A stretch of DNA of 64,000 nucleotides from Pachyseris speciosa (taxonomy: Eukaryota; Cnidaria; Anthozoa; Scleractinia; Pachyseridae): positions 1 through 64,000 of the forward strand of contig JAEMWC010000191.1 of the NCBI GenBank assembly GCA_016490735.1, given 5' to 3'. The notes below the pieces were generated by a model, which had not been told where the DNA came from, ran no database searches, and saw only the letters and a list, made by a program, of their open reading frames with translations. Made by a program: the position numbers and the translations under genes. This document shows, piece by piece, positions 11,899-24,221 of this stretch. Positions within the stretch are counted from its first letter, which is position 1. Each line of letters starts with the position of its first letter.

Positions 11899-14600
11899 TT
11901 CACTTTTTCATTCAAGCGTGCTCATGTTTATTGACCCGTTTCATCTACAATGTCTCACACCTTCTTTACGTGCCGCGAGCTCTAATGAAAAACTGAACAG
12001 TAAAGTCATATTGCATGAGCTCTGCGTAAAACTGGAAAATAATCTCTGATCAGTGTATCGTCTAAAATTATAGTTAGATTTCGGTTTAATCTATGAAACG
12101 GCTTCACGAAAGGCGGATCATGCTATCCTTTGAGAGAAAAAAAAAATCACACCTTTGTTACGTGCCGCGCGCTCTGCTTAGAAGTATGAAAAAACTCTGA
12201 TCACAGGCTCTGTACAAAGTTATACCAGTATATCTTTTAAAATCACGGTTTAAATCATTGACAAAGTTGACGAACAAGACCTAAGTGAAAAAACTTCAAG
12301 TGCCGAACGCTCGATTGAAAAGAAATGGAAAAGTGAGACTTGTTTTGAGCCGAATCCAGCTCCTTTTAAAAATAAGCTCTTACGGTAAGAGATGTTGGGT
12401 TTTAAAAACGAGGACCTCATTAGAAAGCAGCTGAGCGGACAAACAATGCCTTCAATAGCTTGAGGCATGGCTTACGGTATTCCGCGAAACGAAACGAAAC
12501 GAAACGAGTCGACCTTCCGAACCTTCTGAATGGGCGGCGCTTTAAGAAAGGAGGTGTTACTTTTTTCAAGTATCACTACTTGGCTGGAAAAACGCATTTC
12601 TGCTCCTGCATAAAAGTTAACTTGGCTAAACGTCGAGTTTTTTTCTTCGGAACCTGAATTTCAATCATGATGTTTTGAATTTGTGTGCTTTGCGCGACAT
12701 AATTGAGTGAAAGGGCTAAACCGACGGTGTGTGTTAAGCTTAGAAAAATTATAAATGAGAAAAAGAGACCTGTATAAGCTGTTGGAAGCATGTGCTACGG
12801 CATTTCGTAAAGTATAAGTTAAATTTCTGAATTTAACATAGTTTGAATGGGAGGCGCTTTGACAAAGGAAGTGCTACTTTTTGAAGTAACACATCTTGCT
12901 TGGAAAACGCATTGTAAAAAGCTCGCTAGAATACACGAGTTCACGCGGAAACCAAGAAAAATATGAAGTCTTTGCTGCAAAATAATTCAGTTATCGCATG
13001 TTGACACTATTTTTGTTTTTTTAAGAACTCCAAAAACAATTTGCAAAGGAACTTTATTACCTTACTCAATAGAACGCTTGTTTTCAGAGTCTTTCTTTCG
13101 TTTTTGATTATTATTAACAGGCGCTGCAGCGGATGCAAGAAGAAAAGGAGCTTGCGTGCAAACAGCTTCTTTGAAGAGTTTCCTCGCGTAGCGCTAGGAA
13201 CGTTGCTTCTTGTCGTCTATCATTTTGTCTCTGACGACTCACAGAGAAAAACTGCCAGGAGATTAAGTCTAAACCCAGGATTGGTGTGTAGGATTTTCCG
13301 ACAGCTGCAAGACGTATGTTCCAGGGACATTGAACATAGACCTTTCATACCATTCGGGGGACCAGGCGCTGCCGTTAAGTGCGATGAAAGCAAATTTTCT
13401 CACAAGGCTAAGGTGAGAAAATGTTTTTGTTGTTGCTTAATTATTTCATTCGAAACTACTTTAGATTATGACATACCATCATTCGATTGTTAGACGGAAA
13501 ATAGAAATGTTTAAAGTTAACCTTTTTCCGTAATTATTACGGGAGTTTGACAATGAGATTCCGTGGAGACAAACTGGAATCACGAAGCTACATTCAACCA
13601 AAGCAACCAATATACTAAGCCACCTCCAATTTAAATATCTACAACGGCGATCTCTTTCAACAAAATGTGTTGCCTATAAAAGAACTGGGTATGCCTTAGT
13701 TTAGTTTCAATATATCAGACAACGATGAACAAGAACATTGAGCAGGGGCACCCAACAAGCCAAATCAACCAAAGCTGTAGAAAGGCATTTTTAAGCACCT
13801 GAAGATGTTTGGAGTCTTTTTAAAGTGTTTTTATCGAAAGCTAGAAGCAGTTCATCTGCTCGGATTCCCTAGCTGAATTTTTAATTGCCCGAAAATGTTA
13901 GGGAACAAAATCTTCCTTTGAGAAAATGCAAGCTGAAATGAGCTTTCCACTAACTTTGTAGGGAACTATTTTCTTTCCGAAAACGCTCGTGAAGAAATGA
14001 ACTATCGTTTTATTCTCCTCGCCTCTTAAGTTGTTTTTACGAGATTGTCTTTTACAGAATCAGTAACAGGAATAAACAATCAGTTCACTGAGGGAATATG
14101 CTAACAAATTATATTTTGAATCTTTTCAGTACAACCGTGGGAGAAGGGCGGCTAGGGAAGCGTGGGTTTTTGGCATCATTACAACCGAATTCAGGCCCGC
14201 GAGGGGGTACTTTCAAGTTGTGGAGAGACGGGATATCGCCACATTGGATCCCATCATCTCCAGGTGCATCCGACCAGGGACAGTTGTATACACCGATGAC
14301 TGGGCTGCATACAGAGGCATGACAGGCCGTATCAACAACGTCGCCGCACACAGAATCGTTGTTCATGCTCAAAACTTCGTGGATCCTGTGACTGGCGTCC
14401 ACACTCAGGAGGTAGAGTCCTGCTGGAACAACCTCAAGTTAGGCCAAAAAGTGCGTCGAGGTCTAAAAAGAGAAGACCTGCAGTCATACCTTGATGAACA
14501 AATGTGGCGCCAATGGAGAGGTGGAGATCAACGGCATATTATGCAAAATTTCCTAGCCATTTTGCCCCTCGAATATGTAGTTACAAATCCAGCCCTCTAA
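10848..14600 (+). CDS. Merlin/ISXO2-type DDE transposase gene, intact, three exons (copy 1)
   Basis: Three exons, 10848-11035, 13121-13412 and 14130-14600, splice through GT-AG borders into an uninterrupted 316-residue frame. The joins are phase 2 and phase 0. Residues 41-68 form a zinc ribbon (CAQC and CSGC). The catalytic core follows the IS1595/ISXO2 pattern: Asp151 in [10 protein letters not shown], Asp216/217 in YTDDWAAY and Glu256 in [11 protein letters not shown]. The enzyme family cuts and pastes Merlin DNA transposons; its bacterial relatives are IS1016 and IS1595. The start may instead be Met9, because the second copy aligns from about there. The same exon layout recurs at 45292-48629 in mirror orientation. 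No terminal inverted repeats were identified, and the gene was apparently present before the block was duplicated. It may therefore be a domesticated host gene; this is inference. Confidence 0.8.
11728..11839. repeat. 112-bp near-perfect palindrome made of two Penelope-element ends
   Basis: Two 56-base arms meet at TTCGAA (11781-11786) with no spacer and one mismatch. The right arm matches the 3' tail of the Penelope-like element at 43685-43735, including the stretches GTACGGTGGTCAATTTAC and GATAAACCAAATTTTCG. It lies in Merlin 1 intron 1. Confidence 0.85.
13741..13990 (+). repeat. Interspersed repeat, copy 1 of a direct pair
   Basis: This begins with GGGGCACCCAACAAGCC and contains TTGCCCGAAAATGTTAGGGA. 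It matches 14933-15150 in the same orientation. It lies in Merlin 1 intron 2, so the pair brackets exon 3. Confidence 0.7.
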
Positions 14601-14932
14601 CTATTCTTATTACGATGGGCGAACACAGTTCTAACAATTACATTGTAAGGAGCCGCACAAACCTTACTTTGTTTCGTGTGTCATAGCCAATAATGGTAAT
14701 TTTCCCCAAATTCGACAATGTGAATGATCTTAACCAAAATACGCCGCATCTTCTGCGAGAATTGAAGGAAATGACAACAAGCCAGCTTATATAAACCGCC
14801 GAAACCGTGTTTCTAAGTTAGTTAATGAAGCTGCCTGTCAACTGAAATTGATAATTGTTATTGTTTTTGTTATAATTGTTACTGTTTTTGAGACATTTTG
14901 TACACCATTCAGCTGTAATATAGGCAACGATC

Positions 14933-15150
14933 AGGGGCACCCAACGAGCTAAATCAACAGCAGGCATTTTAAGTACCTTATGGTGTTTGAAGTCTGCTTA
15001 AAGTGATGTTTTCATTCGCTAGAAGAAGTTCATCTGTTCGGATTCCCTAACTGAAATTTAAATTGCCCGAAAATGTTAGGGAACAAAATCCTCCTTTAGG
15101 AAAATGCTAACTGAAATGAACTAGGGGACTATTTTCTTTCCGAAAATGTT
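14933..15150 (+). repeat. Interspersed repeat, copy 2 of a direct pair
   Basis: This diverged copy of the 13741-13990 repeat begins GGGGCACCCAACGAGC, about 330 bases after the Merlin 1 stop codon. It shares TTGCCCGAAAATGTTAGGGA. Confidence 0.7.
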
Positions 15151-16142
15151 AGATGACGTTTTTGACTGCCAAAACCAGCAAAAACGACCTTTCGGAAAAT
15201 CTCAGGAGCTATGATTCCCCAATTGAGAATCTTTTAGGCTACGTTTTAGTTACGAAATTGAATCGACACCGAAAGCCAAAGGCGAATTATCCTGTACTGA
15301 ACAAATATCTATCGAAACTTGTCGTTGGGTACCCCCTGAACAACACATAGAATTCGCGGCATCGTATTCGACGCAAGACACTTTCTTTCATGTAAGTCTT
15401 CAGTTTGACCTCATATTCGATGCGCTGCAGCTGTAAGATTCATTTACATAAGCGAAATTAAGTTACACCTTAATTAATCATCACTCGGTTTTGTTAAGTA
15501 TTTTCTTAAGACTTGTTAAAACCAATAAAGAAAGACTGACCATACGGTGGTGATGTTTTTCAAAGGGCTTGAAGGGTTGTGGGGCCGAGAGGGTCAAGAT
15601 CTTGGCTTTAATTATATTATCGGCTTTTGACGACTAAATTCAAACCGATACGGTACCTTGTTAGCCCGTTAAGATATTTCAAATGTCCAGCTTTCTTGAA
15701 TCTGGCACCACGCAAAGGGAGGCCCCCCCTTCCCTACTTTTCAACAGTAAAAAGCAAGTAATGCTAAAAAAATGGAAGTTAGTTTTCTATTTAACGTTTT
15801 ACCGAAAACTGATTATTCTTGTTTTGAAACACCTCTTTTTTGTTGCTGAAAGTATATAAGTTTCACCACACCATGTTAGTTTTAAATACATTTTCAGCCA
15901 TTTCAGAGGACTTGTATTGAAACATTTTTCCGAGGGAACACCCCAGATCCCCCCTAGTTGACTCACGCCAATGCTTTTGAAGCGATTCCCCCAGTTAGAA
16001 ACTTGCTGTACGAGCCCTGTACATTGGTCACAATTAGTTAACGCATCGTAAGCATCCAAACTTCTAGGGTCTTCTAAGTTATATTTTCTACAGACTTCAA
16101 CCCTTGAGACTTCAACCCTTGAGGTCTTTAATTCCGAGACGC
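15151..16142. other. Intergenic, no gene seen
   Basis: AT-rich sequence between Merlin 1 and TRAF A. Short frames on both strands show no domain, splice partner or paralogue. Confidence 0.5.
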
Positions 16143-16575
16143 TTATTTCCGTCACTTATGGGGGGGAAGGAGGGGGGGGGGAAGGAGGGGGGGGACTCCC
16201 ACACATGACCTATAAAGGTATGTGCCACGGGATAGGGTATGGTTTTTGAGGTTCTCAATCCTTAAATAGGATATCACTTTTTGCCCAGGTTGGCACAGTG
16301 TTCCCGGTGTGACCCTTAGGTAGAGTGCCTAAATTGTATCCGCTAAAATAGCAGTGCTTAAATACACAGCTAAATGAAATCCGTCGTTAGCCTGCGAACA
16401 CTGACAGGTTTCCGGTTTTTAATTTCACGCCGGTTCTTTCCCGTATTTTTCGGGTTTGGGCCTTACAATAGGGTACCAATTTTCGTTTGCTTTATCCTTA
16501 AATAGGGTGAGGGTTTAAGACCCTTAGCGGCACACACCTATCCGAAATTTATGGGAGTCCCCCTCCCCGGGCCTT
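16143..16575. mobile_element. Short element with G-run/C-run inverted ends
   Basis: The left end is a long G-rich run followed by ACTCCCACACATGACCTAT. The right end, around CCTATCCGAAATTTATGGGAG, closes with CCCCCTCCCC. It is a non-coding element of the same style as those at 20474 and 39787. Confidence 0.45.
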
Positions 16576-17623
16576 TTGTACCACTATGCACATTGGCCAC
16601 GAATGCATTCTGTACGGCTGGAGCTAGTTAGCGTCGGTCAAAAATTTTGAGCAGAAGATGTAAATCGATTGACATCTGTTTATTCTTCTGCTTCCCATTA
16701 AGACCATCTTGAAGCTCGCAACATTTAAAAATAGTGTCCGTGAAGACCTTGTCAGAGAAAGCGGAGCAACGCCCTGTTTCACAACATAAAATACTCCGGC
16801 CTGTTTCTGGAACTCATAAGTCTTGCCTTGTTGTAAAGTTCTTCTGACGGAATGGAAACATGCCTCACTTTTTTACCTCACGAAGTTTAGCTTTCCCATT
16901 AGACAGCTTTGTACTAAGCTTTTAAAACTACATCTGTTAAGCTTGGGCTCCACTGTAGCCCGCAATAATTTATCTTGTTTTCAATATGTGAGATAGGTGG
17001 AGATATACAACTATGAACTTAAAAGTCCCTCTTCCCCTTCGCGCTATGACTATGCCTAGCGCTATTGTAAGGTCACAATGTTCAGCATCGGCTTAGATTT
17101 GTCCGCCTGAATTTCTTCCATTAACTCGTTTACAAATGTGATTCGTTGTTAAGATTTTATGCTTAAATTGCTCCAAGGTCAGGAATTGATGGTAATGTAC
17201 AAGTATCAAGTACTGTTCGAGACTTAAGAACCTTAGAACATTCAGATTTTTTGTAAACGTTCTTAAGTAACGTAACTGCCGTTAAATAAATGCCTGTCAT
17301 GAAATCAGCCTACTGTTTATCTGCACCTTGTGCCCAAATAAAGTAGTCGTTCCTAAAAAGAAAGTGGACCATCTACCGCGTTCTGAACAAGCAGTGTCTG
17401 TCTCCTCAACCACCTCGTCGTCACTATCAGCCGTAGCTCTGTCCTCATTATCGGGCATGCCCTCGAAACGTTCCTCCTCATCTGCCATCCTTGCAACCAC
17501 TCAGGACTCTCTCATGCGGAGATATTGAGGTATCTCTGGTATTATATCTCTGGCATAGTTCCATGTCGTGCCATGGTTGTCTCCTGTCGATTTGTTCTCT
17601 TCCTGACTGTCTTCCATATGCAA

Positions 17624-18449
17624 CAGGGGCGTAGCGTCCATATACGCACGCACGCCCGTACGTACAGCTGAAATCTGGAAAAAAAAATTCAGTTTTTATT
17701 CCCTTATAGCATTTGTCAAACTTAATCTAAAATAGGACCAATTTTTAAATTTCGAATTATACTGGCGTGTGTGTTTGTTTTTCCAGTACCTTGTCATTAA
17801 TCCATAAACGACAAGAAACGTTATTTGGCTCCCTAGACTTGTTAACTCTCTACTTATTTTACACACCCTTTAAGCTTTAATTTTTATTTGATTAGTAATG
17901 TCTTCGTTTCTAAATATAAGAGCTAATACAGTTGTTATTGTTGTTTTAACGTAATGGTGGAGTGAAACGAAAGCAAAAACTCTTCCCTCTGCGGTCCTTG
18001 CCTTTCCCCAATCCCCTGTCCCGGGTCATTTATGAAGAGATTGAAAACGCCCTTACGAAGTACCATGACAGAAGGGAGATTGAGCTCTTTAGCAATTTTG
18101 CACATTCACAAGCACAAGGAGGTTGACATTGATGATGTTATAACAGAGTTCGCCCGTTTAAAGGGTAGCCGTCTTGCCCTTTGCTTGTAAACCCCCTGTT
18201 TTTACCATTGTTTTACCCCCTTTTTTGTCGTAGGTTACCGAAAACTGTAGAGATGGGTAAAATAAACAACTAACTACCGCATTTTCCGTTGCATTTATTT
18301 ATAAAAAAAGGTTCCGCGGAAATAGTTGGGAAATGGCATTTCCGAGACCCTAAATTTCAAAATTTTCTGGGGCAGCATGCCCCCAGACCCCCCTAGTTCC
18401 AAATGTCCGCGCTGTGCGTACACCTTCAAAATCTCATGCTACGCCCCTG
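17624..18449. mobile_element. Non-autonomous element with CAGGGGCGTAGC terminal inverted repeats
   Basis: Perfect 12-base inverted ends, CAGGGGCGTAGC and GCTACGCCCCTG, bound 826 bases without a transposase frame. The ends look hAT-like, but no target duplication was confirmed. Confidence 0.6.
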
Positions 18450-19560
18450 TGCAATACAGTAGTTGCTCATTTCCTTAACTTCCTTCTTCCGGACAGTTTA
18501 ACGTTTGGAAGCGGAGCATTCTATGGGTGAGAAGTGAAGCGGAATGTCATGCTCTGGCTCTGAAAATCACGAGTTTTTCTCACGTGTAAAGATGAAAAAA
18601 AGTAGAAGGGCATAGCCGCCATCGTAGTTTCCTTACAATTGCGTTAGTAGTATAGTGTACAGACACATAGACCACATAGTTGAACGACACCAGCTATCCT
18701 ATAATGTAGCTGTAGGACTCAGCTGAAGAGAAGACGTTACAGCCGATGAAGTTGCATTGAAGCTGCAACACAGACTACTTTTGTGAATGTTGAAACATAA
18801 GTGTGTCCTTCTTGATCCCAACAATCTAATCAGTAGTTCCGTTGATCCCTATAAATAATTTGACAATATCCCATGTTTCCTAAAAATAAATGTTCCTGAC
18901 CCCGTATTCACTAAAACTCCCTGCGAGGGGCTCAAATAGTCTTGGGTACCGAGGGTCTATCACATTAATATAAAAGTTTAGGGAGAGAACAGATCCCGCG
19001 TAAAAATTCTTATATTGAGATATCTATTTAGGATTTTAAGACTCATGTCATATTTTTTCTAGAGATAATCCACTCTCCTTTATCCCGATGGTTCTCCCGC
19101 CGCCGTAATTTTTTTTTGGCGTCCCTTCTCCCTCCTCCTTATGTTGTTGTTTTGTTTGTTGTTTTTTTTTTTGCCGTTCCTCTACCACCCTTTATACACT
19201 TTGGTACATTTCTTTACCATGCTCCTCAAAAGAACAACGCATTACATGACCAAATTTAGGTTCTATGAAGAACGTTAGCTCATGAATTTTTCATGCTCCG
19301 TCTTTTTTTTCTTTCTCTCTTTCTTTCAAAACCGTTCCTAGCAATTAAATTGCTGGATATTTCGATGGCGCCCCAAAACCCGCCCGTTGTGCAGAATGTT
19401 TGCCATCGGGCTGATTGACATAAGTTTACTTCCAAATTCACGAAGAATTCATGCTGCGATTTGTAGAGATATAAGACAGTTATATCACCTTTATACGAAA
19501 AACCCGCAAGGTGAAATGTACCAAACTGTAGACTGCGAGTAGTCTCTAATTTCGGCGACA
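18450..19560. other. Intergenic upstream of TRAF A, no gene seen
   Basis: AT-rich sequence with T-runs near 19110 and 19160. No coding segment could be supported. Confidence 0.4.
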
Positions 19561-19562
19561 GA

Positions 19563-19649
19563 AGACACGCGCGCGCGAAGTTACGAGGAGACGCGACGCG
19601 AAGCTCCCGTCGCGTCGCGTCTCCTCGCAACTTCGCGCGCGCGCGTGTC
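19563..19649. repeat. CpG-rich hairpin upstream of TRAF A
   Basis: Two arms of about 38 bases (19563-19600 and 19610-19649), rich in CGCG and containing AGACGCGACG / CGTCGCGTCT, are near-perfect reverse complements around a 9-base loop. The hairpin ends about 170 bases before the TRAF A ATG, so it lies in or near the promoter. Related sequence lies at 7800, 30790 and 57150. Confidence 0.75.
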
Positions 19650-19817
19650 TTTCATCACAAGCCGGAAATGGTGACCTGTCAAAATCATGTTTTTTTCGAA
19701 TAAAAATTAGACTCCCCTCGAACAGTCCACGTCTACAGTTTTGCTTGCACGCAGAAACAGTCGACTTCTTCGCTCCGTGTTTCACAATTTCGTCCGGCAA
19801 CAATCGACGTGTTTATA

Positions 19818-21891
19818 ATGTCTCATATCACCGCTTTCAGTTGTACTTTTTCTCAGATGGTGGACACAACATTGCAATGCGATATTTGGTGAGTTGAAGT
19901 TTTTGGACATGTTTCAGTCGTGACAACATTCCGGATCAGTTTGACCTTATGGTTCCTTATTGCCTTTCAGTTTGAACATAATGTTGAAGCCCGTTACACT
20001 TGGCTGTGGACATTCTGGTTGCCAAAAGTGCTTATCCACTTTGGCATCAATTGCTTCACCGAAGTGTCCACAATGCCGTACCCCATTTAGAGGAGATCAG
20101 TTGACAGTAAACGTGACGCTGGACAACATTACCTGCAATTTACCGGTAAATTGCACCAACCAAGGCTGTGAGTGGAAAGGCGTTTATTCCGACGCTGAGG
20201 CTCATTGGAAGCAATGCCCAAAAGTACTGGAGAATTGTCCCAACGAAAGCTGTCGGCACATCGCGGTCCGCGAAGCGATGACAGCGCACATGCAAGAATG
20301 CCCGAAACAAAAGATTCCTTGCGCTCAATGCAAACTAATTGTTTTCAGGGATCGCCTGGATCGCCACTGTTCTTTGATGTGCGGTACATCGGTGGTAAAA
20401 TGCCCCTTGGGATGTGGATCATCATTACCACGGTATGTTGATCTTTTTTTTCAATAGCGACCGACTGTAAATCCCGGGGGGGGGGAACTCCCGGGAAAAT
20501 TGGGTGGGGGTGTGCGGCCCACTTCCTGAAACCCTTACCCTATTTCAGACCAAACTCTGCCATTTCCACCACCCAGTTTCAGATCTGACCAAAAATTCGA
20601 TACCCCAAATCTTACCTATTTCACACACAAGGCTGCTGTAAACATAATTTGCGTAAGACCTTTTGCTGGTGGTCACATCGCCTAATGATGAAGAAATAGC
20701 TTTTTCTATGAAAGATACTAAATTCAAGACTACAGTGCACAAACCATACCCTATTTCAGAAGGAAATGGTCAAACTCGACACCCTATTTCAGACCAAAAC
20801 GGCAGAAAACCATACCCTTTGGGGCTGCACATACCTACATCGCCCATATAAAGCAGTACTCCTCCCCGTGATAGAAATAGAGTGCGGGAAGGGGGATGTA
20901 CTATAAAAATGACATAACTTTTAGTGCATGACATTTTGTGGATTGGTAGCGCTTATGGTGCTAAAATCTATAATGCCTATCTCCAGAGTTGATGCGATAA
21001 CTTTAATGAGTCTTTCAGCTTATCAATTACCTTAATCACTGTTAAAATAGCCAGTCTCAAATGGTGTTGTTTTAGAATTGGCAACTCTTAGGGAAAACAA
21101 AACTGGTACCCTTTAGGGATATTTTCGAAAGTTTTCAACAAACACCACTGTCATTTTTTACCCCACATCCTAACTTAAACTAACTGACTGACTGACTGAC
21201 TAACTAACTAACTACAGTAACTAATTAACTAACCAACTGACTGAATGACTGACTATAGGCTATTAGAAATAGATAAGAAAATCTAGCTGCCTAAACTTAA
21301 ACACTATGTGCAAAAGTTTCAAACATATTGTCAACGAGGTCTGAAAATGTTTTTGAGGAACACAATACAGCAAGATCGGTTGAACAATTATTATTGACTG
21401 TTACAATACATTGAAAAAATCAATCCAAGCAAAATAGGAGCAAAAGAAAAGGAAAGTTTGGCCATTTCATCTGTCTCTTCGTTGGTTCCAGCAAAACAAG
21501 TCAAGACGTCAGTGGTGATTTTAACCTAAATTCCTCTACCTGCCTCGGCGACCCAATGCCGACACCCAAAAAAATTGACTCAATGAAAGAGAGGTATTTT
21601 GAATTTAGCGCTCCTTCCCCACTCCCCCTTTCCCCCTCAGCGAAATGCAACCACTAACATCATCATTGCCAGAAAACTGCAACCTTAAATATGAATTTTG
21701 CTGTTCCCGATAGATTTTAATTAACAAAGTTTTAATTACTAGATCTGTTCTTTATTATTATATATAGTCATTGTAGCCTAAGGATTTTTTGCTGTAAATT
21801 CTAAAGATTAATGTACATTTTAAGTAGGATAGTGTCCCCAATTAGTGAGCTGATTATAGGCTAGCTAGAAGATTGACACTGAAATAGTTAC

Positions 21892-21927
<36 letters not shown>

Positions 21928-24216
21928 CATCACATACTTTTCTGTAACTATTACAATGATGAACCCATCTACTTTACATTGATATCACACTGAGCACTTA
22001 TAGAAAATTTGACCCCGATTCGCCGGAATCCATGGCAACAGAAGTTCAGTCAGTGATGACAGAAATGAAAAACCCAATTTATATGTTTTGCTTTAGCAAC
22101 CAAGTGAATTTGCACCAACACCAGTGCCGGAAAAAAGCCTTGGAATGCAGTGTAACAGGATGCAAACGCATAATGAAGCGCGAAGATTTTGAACGGCATG
22201 TCACTGAGGCTGCAGGCAGTCATTTTAAACTCCAGTCAGGAGAGATTCAAAGACTGCGCCGGATCATACGTGAAAAGGTAACTAACATTATGTCATTTGT
22301 TTCCCTTCGAACTATTATTTGCACACAATATTATTGTGTACTACAAAAGAGTAACCATGTACACCGACATGAAAGACAAACTGTAATTTGAAATAGGTGG
22401 GAGAAATTAAATGGTAAAAATGAAAATTAAAAAGTATAAGGCCAAAATAGAATTCCCAGAGGGACAGGTATTTTTAAAAAGGAGAGAGAAAAGGACTTGA
22501 GGATGGTATACATATTTTCTAGAGCAACACGTTGCTCAAGCCATTAAACTGTCAAACACAAAATGATGGCGGCGTAATGAAATGTTAATTTTGCCCCAGT
22601 TTCATTATGGGATATATATAAGGGCTACTCATGTAAATTGTCTGACCATTTTGCAGAAGTATGGTGGCGAAACAACTCTCCCTGTAGATGATACAGTGGT
22701 GTCCTTCACTTGGGACATCAAAGATTTCCCAGCAAGTCTGGCTTTGCAATTGGAGTCCCAACAGGAGCCTCTGACAAGTGATACGTTTTCCTGTGAAAGA
22801 CAGAGGTGGAGGAGCGTTTTGACTTGCGATAAAAACTTGTATCTGCAGCTTATGTCCTCTTCACATCCAGTTACTGTACTGATAAGGTAAGGAGCCACGA
22901 AAATAGGGTATACAATGATCAACACAGGACTGAAGTAAACTTACCATGCTGAGAGTACAGGCAGCTCAGAGGTTGACTGGGGAGGGAGGAGTGGTGAGGA
23001 CCCTTCTATTTAATAGCATCAATACACCATTTTGCTAATGATCAGTTCCTGGTGAATGGTGGGTAGATCCAGTCCTTTGTGGGGGCAAACGGTCAAAATT
23101 ACAATTGCAAATTATGTCCTTAAATGGCTGTTTGCCCCCACAAAGGACTGGATCTACCACCAAGAACTGATCATTTGCAAAATGGTGTATTCCTGAGGGG
23201 AGTAAAAGTATTCCATTGTAGGGTCATGCTATGGAAACTCAGAGAAACATCCCACAGGGATTTTGATATCAAACAGTTAGCCAAATCCAGCCTTCCTCTT
23301 TACTCTCCTCAGAGCACATTGCATAATAGGAGGCCATAGCTAGGAGGCCAAGTGAGATCCTACTTGTGAACCGTTTTCTGTTTTACCATTTAGTTGTTTC
23401 TAAACTGGAAATATTTTTGACCGACAATGTCAAATACTGGATTTACCAGTTATTGTGTTAGCCAATAAAGTTTATTATTATTATTATTATTAGTAGTAGT
23501 AGTAGTAGTATCATTATTATTAGTATTACCGGTATTAGTATTATTAGTATTATTAAGGTTTCGTGGCAGCACGAAGTAAGATGTCGCTTCAGTGAACCAC
23601 ACGATGTTTTTGAAGTATATTATTATCATTATTATTATTGGATATACCCACAATTTAGCTGCTACAAATAAGTCCTCTTTTCTCTCACCCAATACTATGG
23701 GTTACTGGCCAAGCGTGAGGTCAAGATGGCACGATATTGGCCAAGTTCTTTTTTTGCGTGTTAATGGACCGAGACGAAGTCGAGGTCCATAAACACACAA
23801 AAAAAGAACGAGGCCAATATCCCGCCATCTTGATCGAACAAGCGTGGTCAATAAAGGATTTATTATATGACTCAAAGGACGCAATTAAAAGATAGTAACA
23901 CGCGGGACGAACGGGCTATCCCGAGCGGTCAAGATGGCTCCATCACAGCAGGGGAATTGATTCATCTTGACCGCTGAAAGAGCCAGTCATATAATAAACT
24001 AGAGATAAACTAGCTCTCAGTTATGCCAAACAAATTTATTCTTCACTTAGGATTGTGATGATGCCTGGAAACAAGAAACAAAAGGTCTTTCGCCTACAAC
24101 AGGTTACACTCACTGAAGGAAAAATGTGGGGAAGAGAATTGAAAGACATTAACAGATGGGTGGATGAAACTGGAAGGCTCCTCATTAAGTTTATCATTTA
24201 TTATGTAAGGTTGTAG
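19818..24216 (+). CDS. TRAF A: RING / TRAF-type zinc finger / MATH-like protein, intact, five exons
   Basis: Five exons, 19818-19888, 19971-20432, 22097-22277, 22657-22886 and 24051-24216, give an open 369-residue protein with GT-AG borders. Residues 21-59 are a C3HC4 RING (Cys21, Cys24, Cys36, His38, Cys41, Cys44, Cys56, Cys59), built across the first intron. Several TRAF-type Cys/His fingers fill roughly residues 80-225, then a short helical stretch (LQSGEIQRLRRIIREK). The C-terminal 130 residues look like a diverged MATH/TRAF-C fold (VVSFTWDIKDFP, RWRSVLTCDK). Such proteins act as cytoplasmic signalling adaptors and E3 ubiquitin ligases. ATG at 19818 is the first in frame and matches the start of the TRAF B paralogue. 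A 1-kb repeat begins six bases after the stop codon and supplies an AATAAA at 24332-24337. Confidence 0.85.
20474..20870. mobile_element. Short element with G-run/C-run ends in TRAF A intron 2
   Basis: The left end is CCCGGG plus a G run and AACTCCCGGG; the right end is AGTACTCCTCCCC. Internal motifs such as ACCCTATTTCAGA recur several times. It is non-coding and the family is unnamed here. Confidence 0.5.
21182..21256. repeat. ACTG/ACTA tetranucleotide tract
   Basis: An imperfect run of ACTG and ACTA units lies in TRAF A intron 2. Confidence 0.8.
21893..21927. repeat. (ATT)n microsatellite
   Basis: An ATT tract lies in TRAF A intron 2. Confidence 0.9.
23021..23191. repeat. Long inverted repeat in TRAF A intron 4
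   Basis: Arms at 23021-23090 and 23130-23191 are near-complementary (for example GATCCAGTCCTTTGTGGGGG against its reverse complement), with a spacer of about 40 bases. The transcript could fold into a long hairpin. It is probably a MITE. Confidence 0.75.
23735..23998. mobile_element. Composite of two short hairpin elements in TRAF A intron 4
   Basis: At 23735-23820, sequence around TTGGCCAAGTTCTTTTTTTG folds against AAAAAAAGAACGAGGCCAA. At 23859-23998, TTTATTATATGACT and AGTCATATAATAAA are exact inverted ends of a 140-base segment. AAGATGGC/GCCATCTTG motifs recur. No coding sequence is present. Confidence 0.5.
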
Positions 24217-24221
24217 GTTGT

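Noticed and set aside
17297..17500. Acidic minus-strand frame (ETD/DDE-rich) as a gene
   Set aside because: Short, with no splice partner, domain or paralogue; it may be a decayed fragment but cannot be supported.
19960..19970. Apparent start of the RING frame at 19960
   Set aside because: The first codon is TTG and the bases up to 19970 are the polypyrimidine/AG acceptor; the true start is the ATG at 19818 in the preceding exon.
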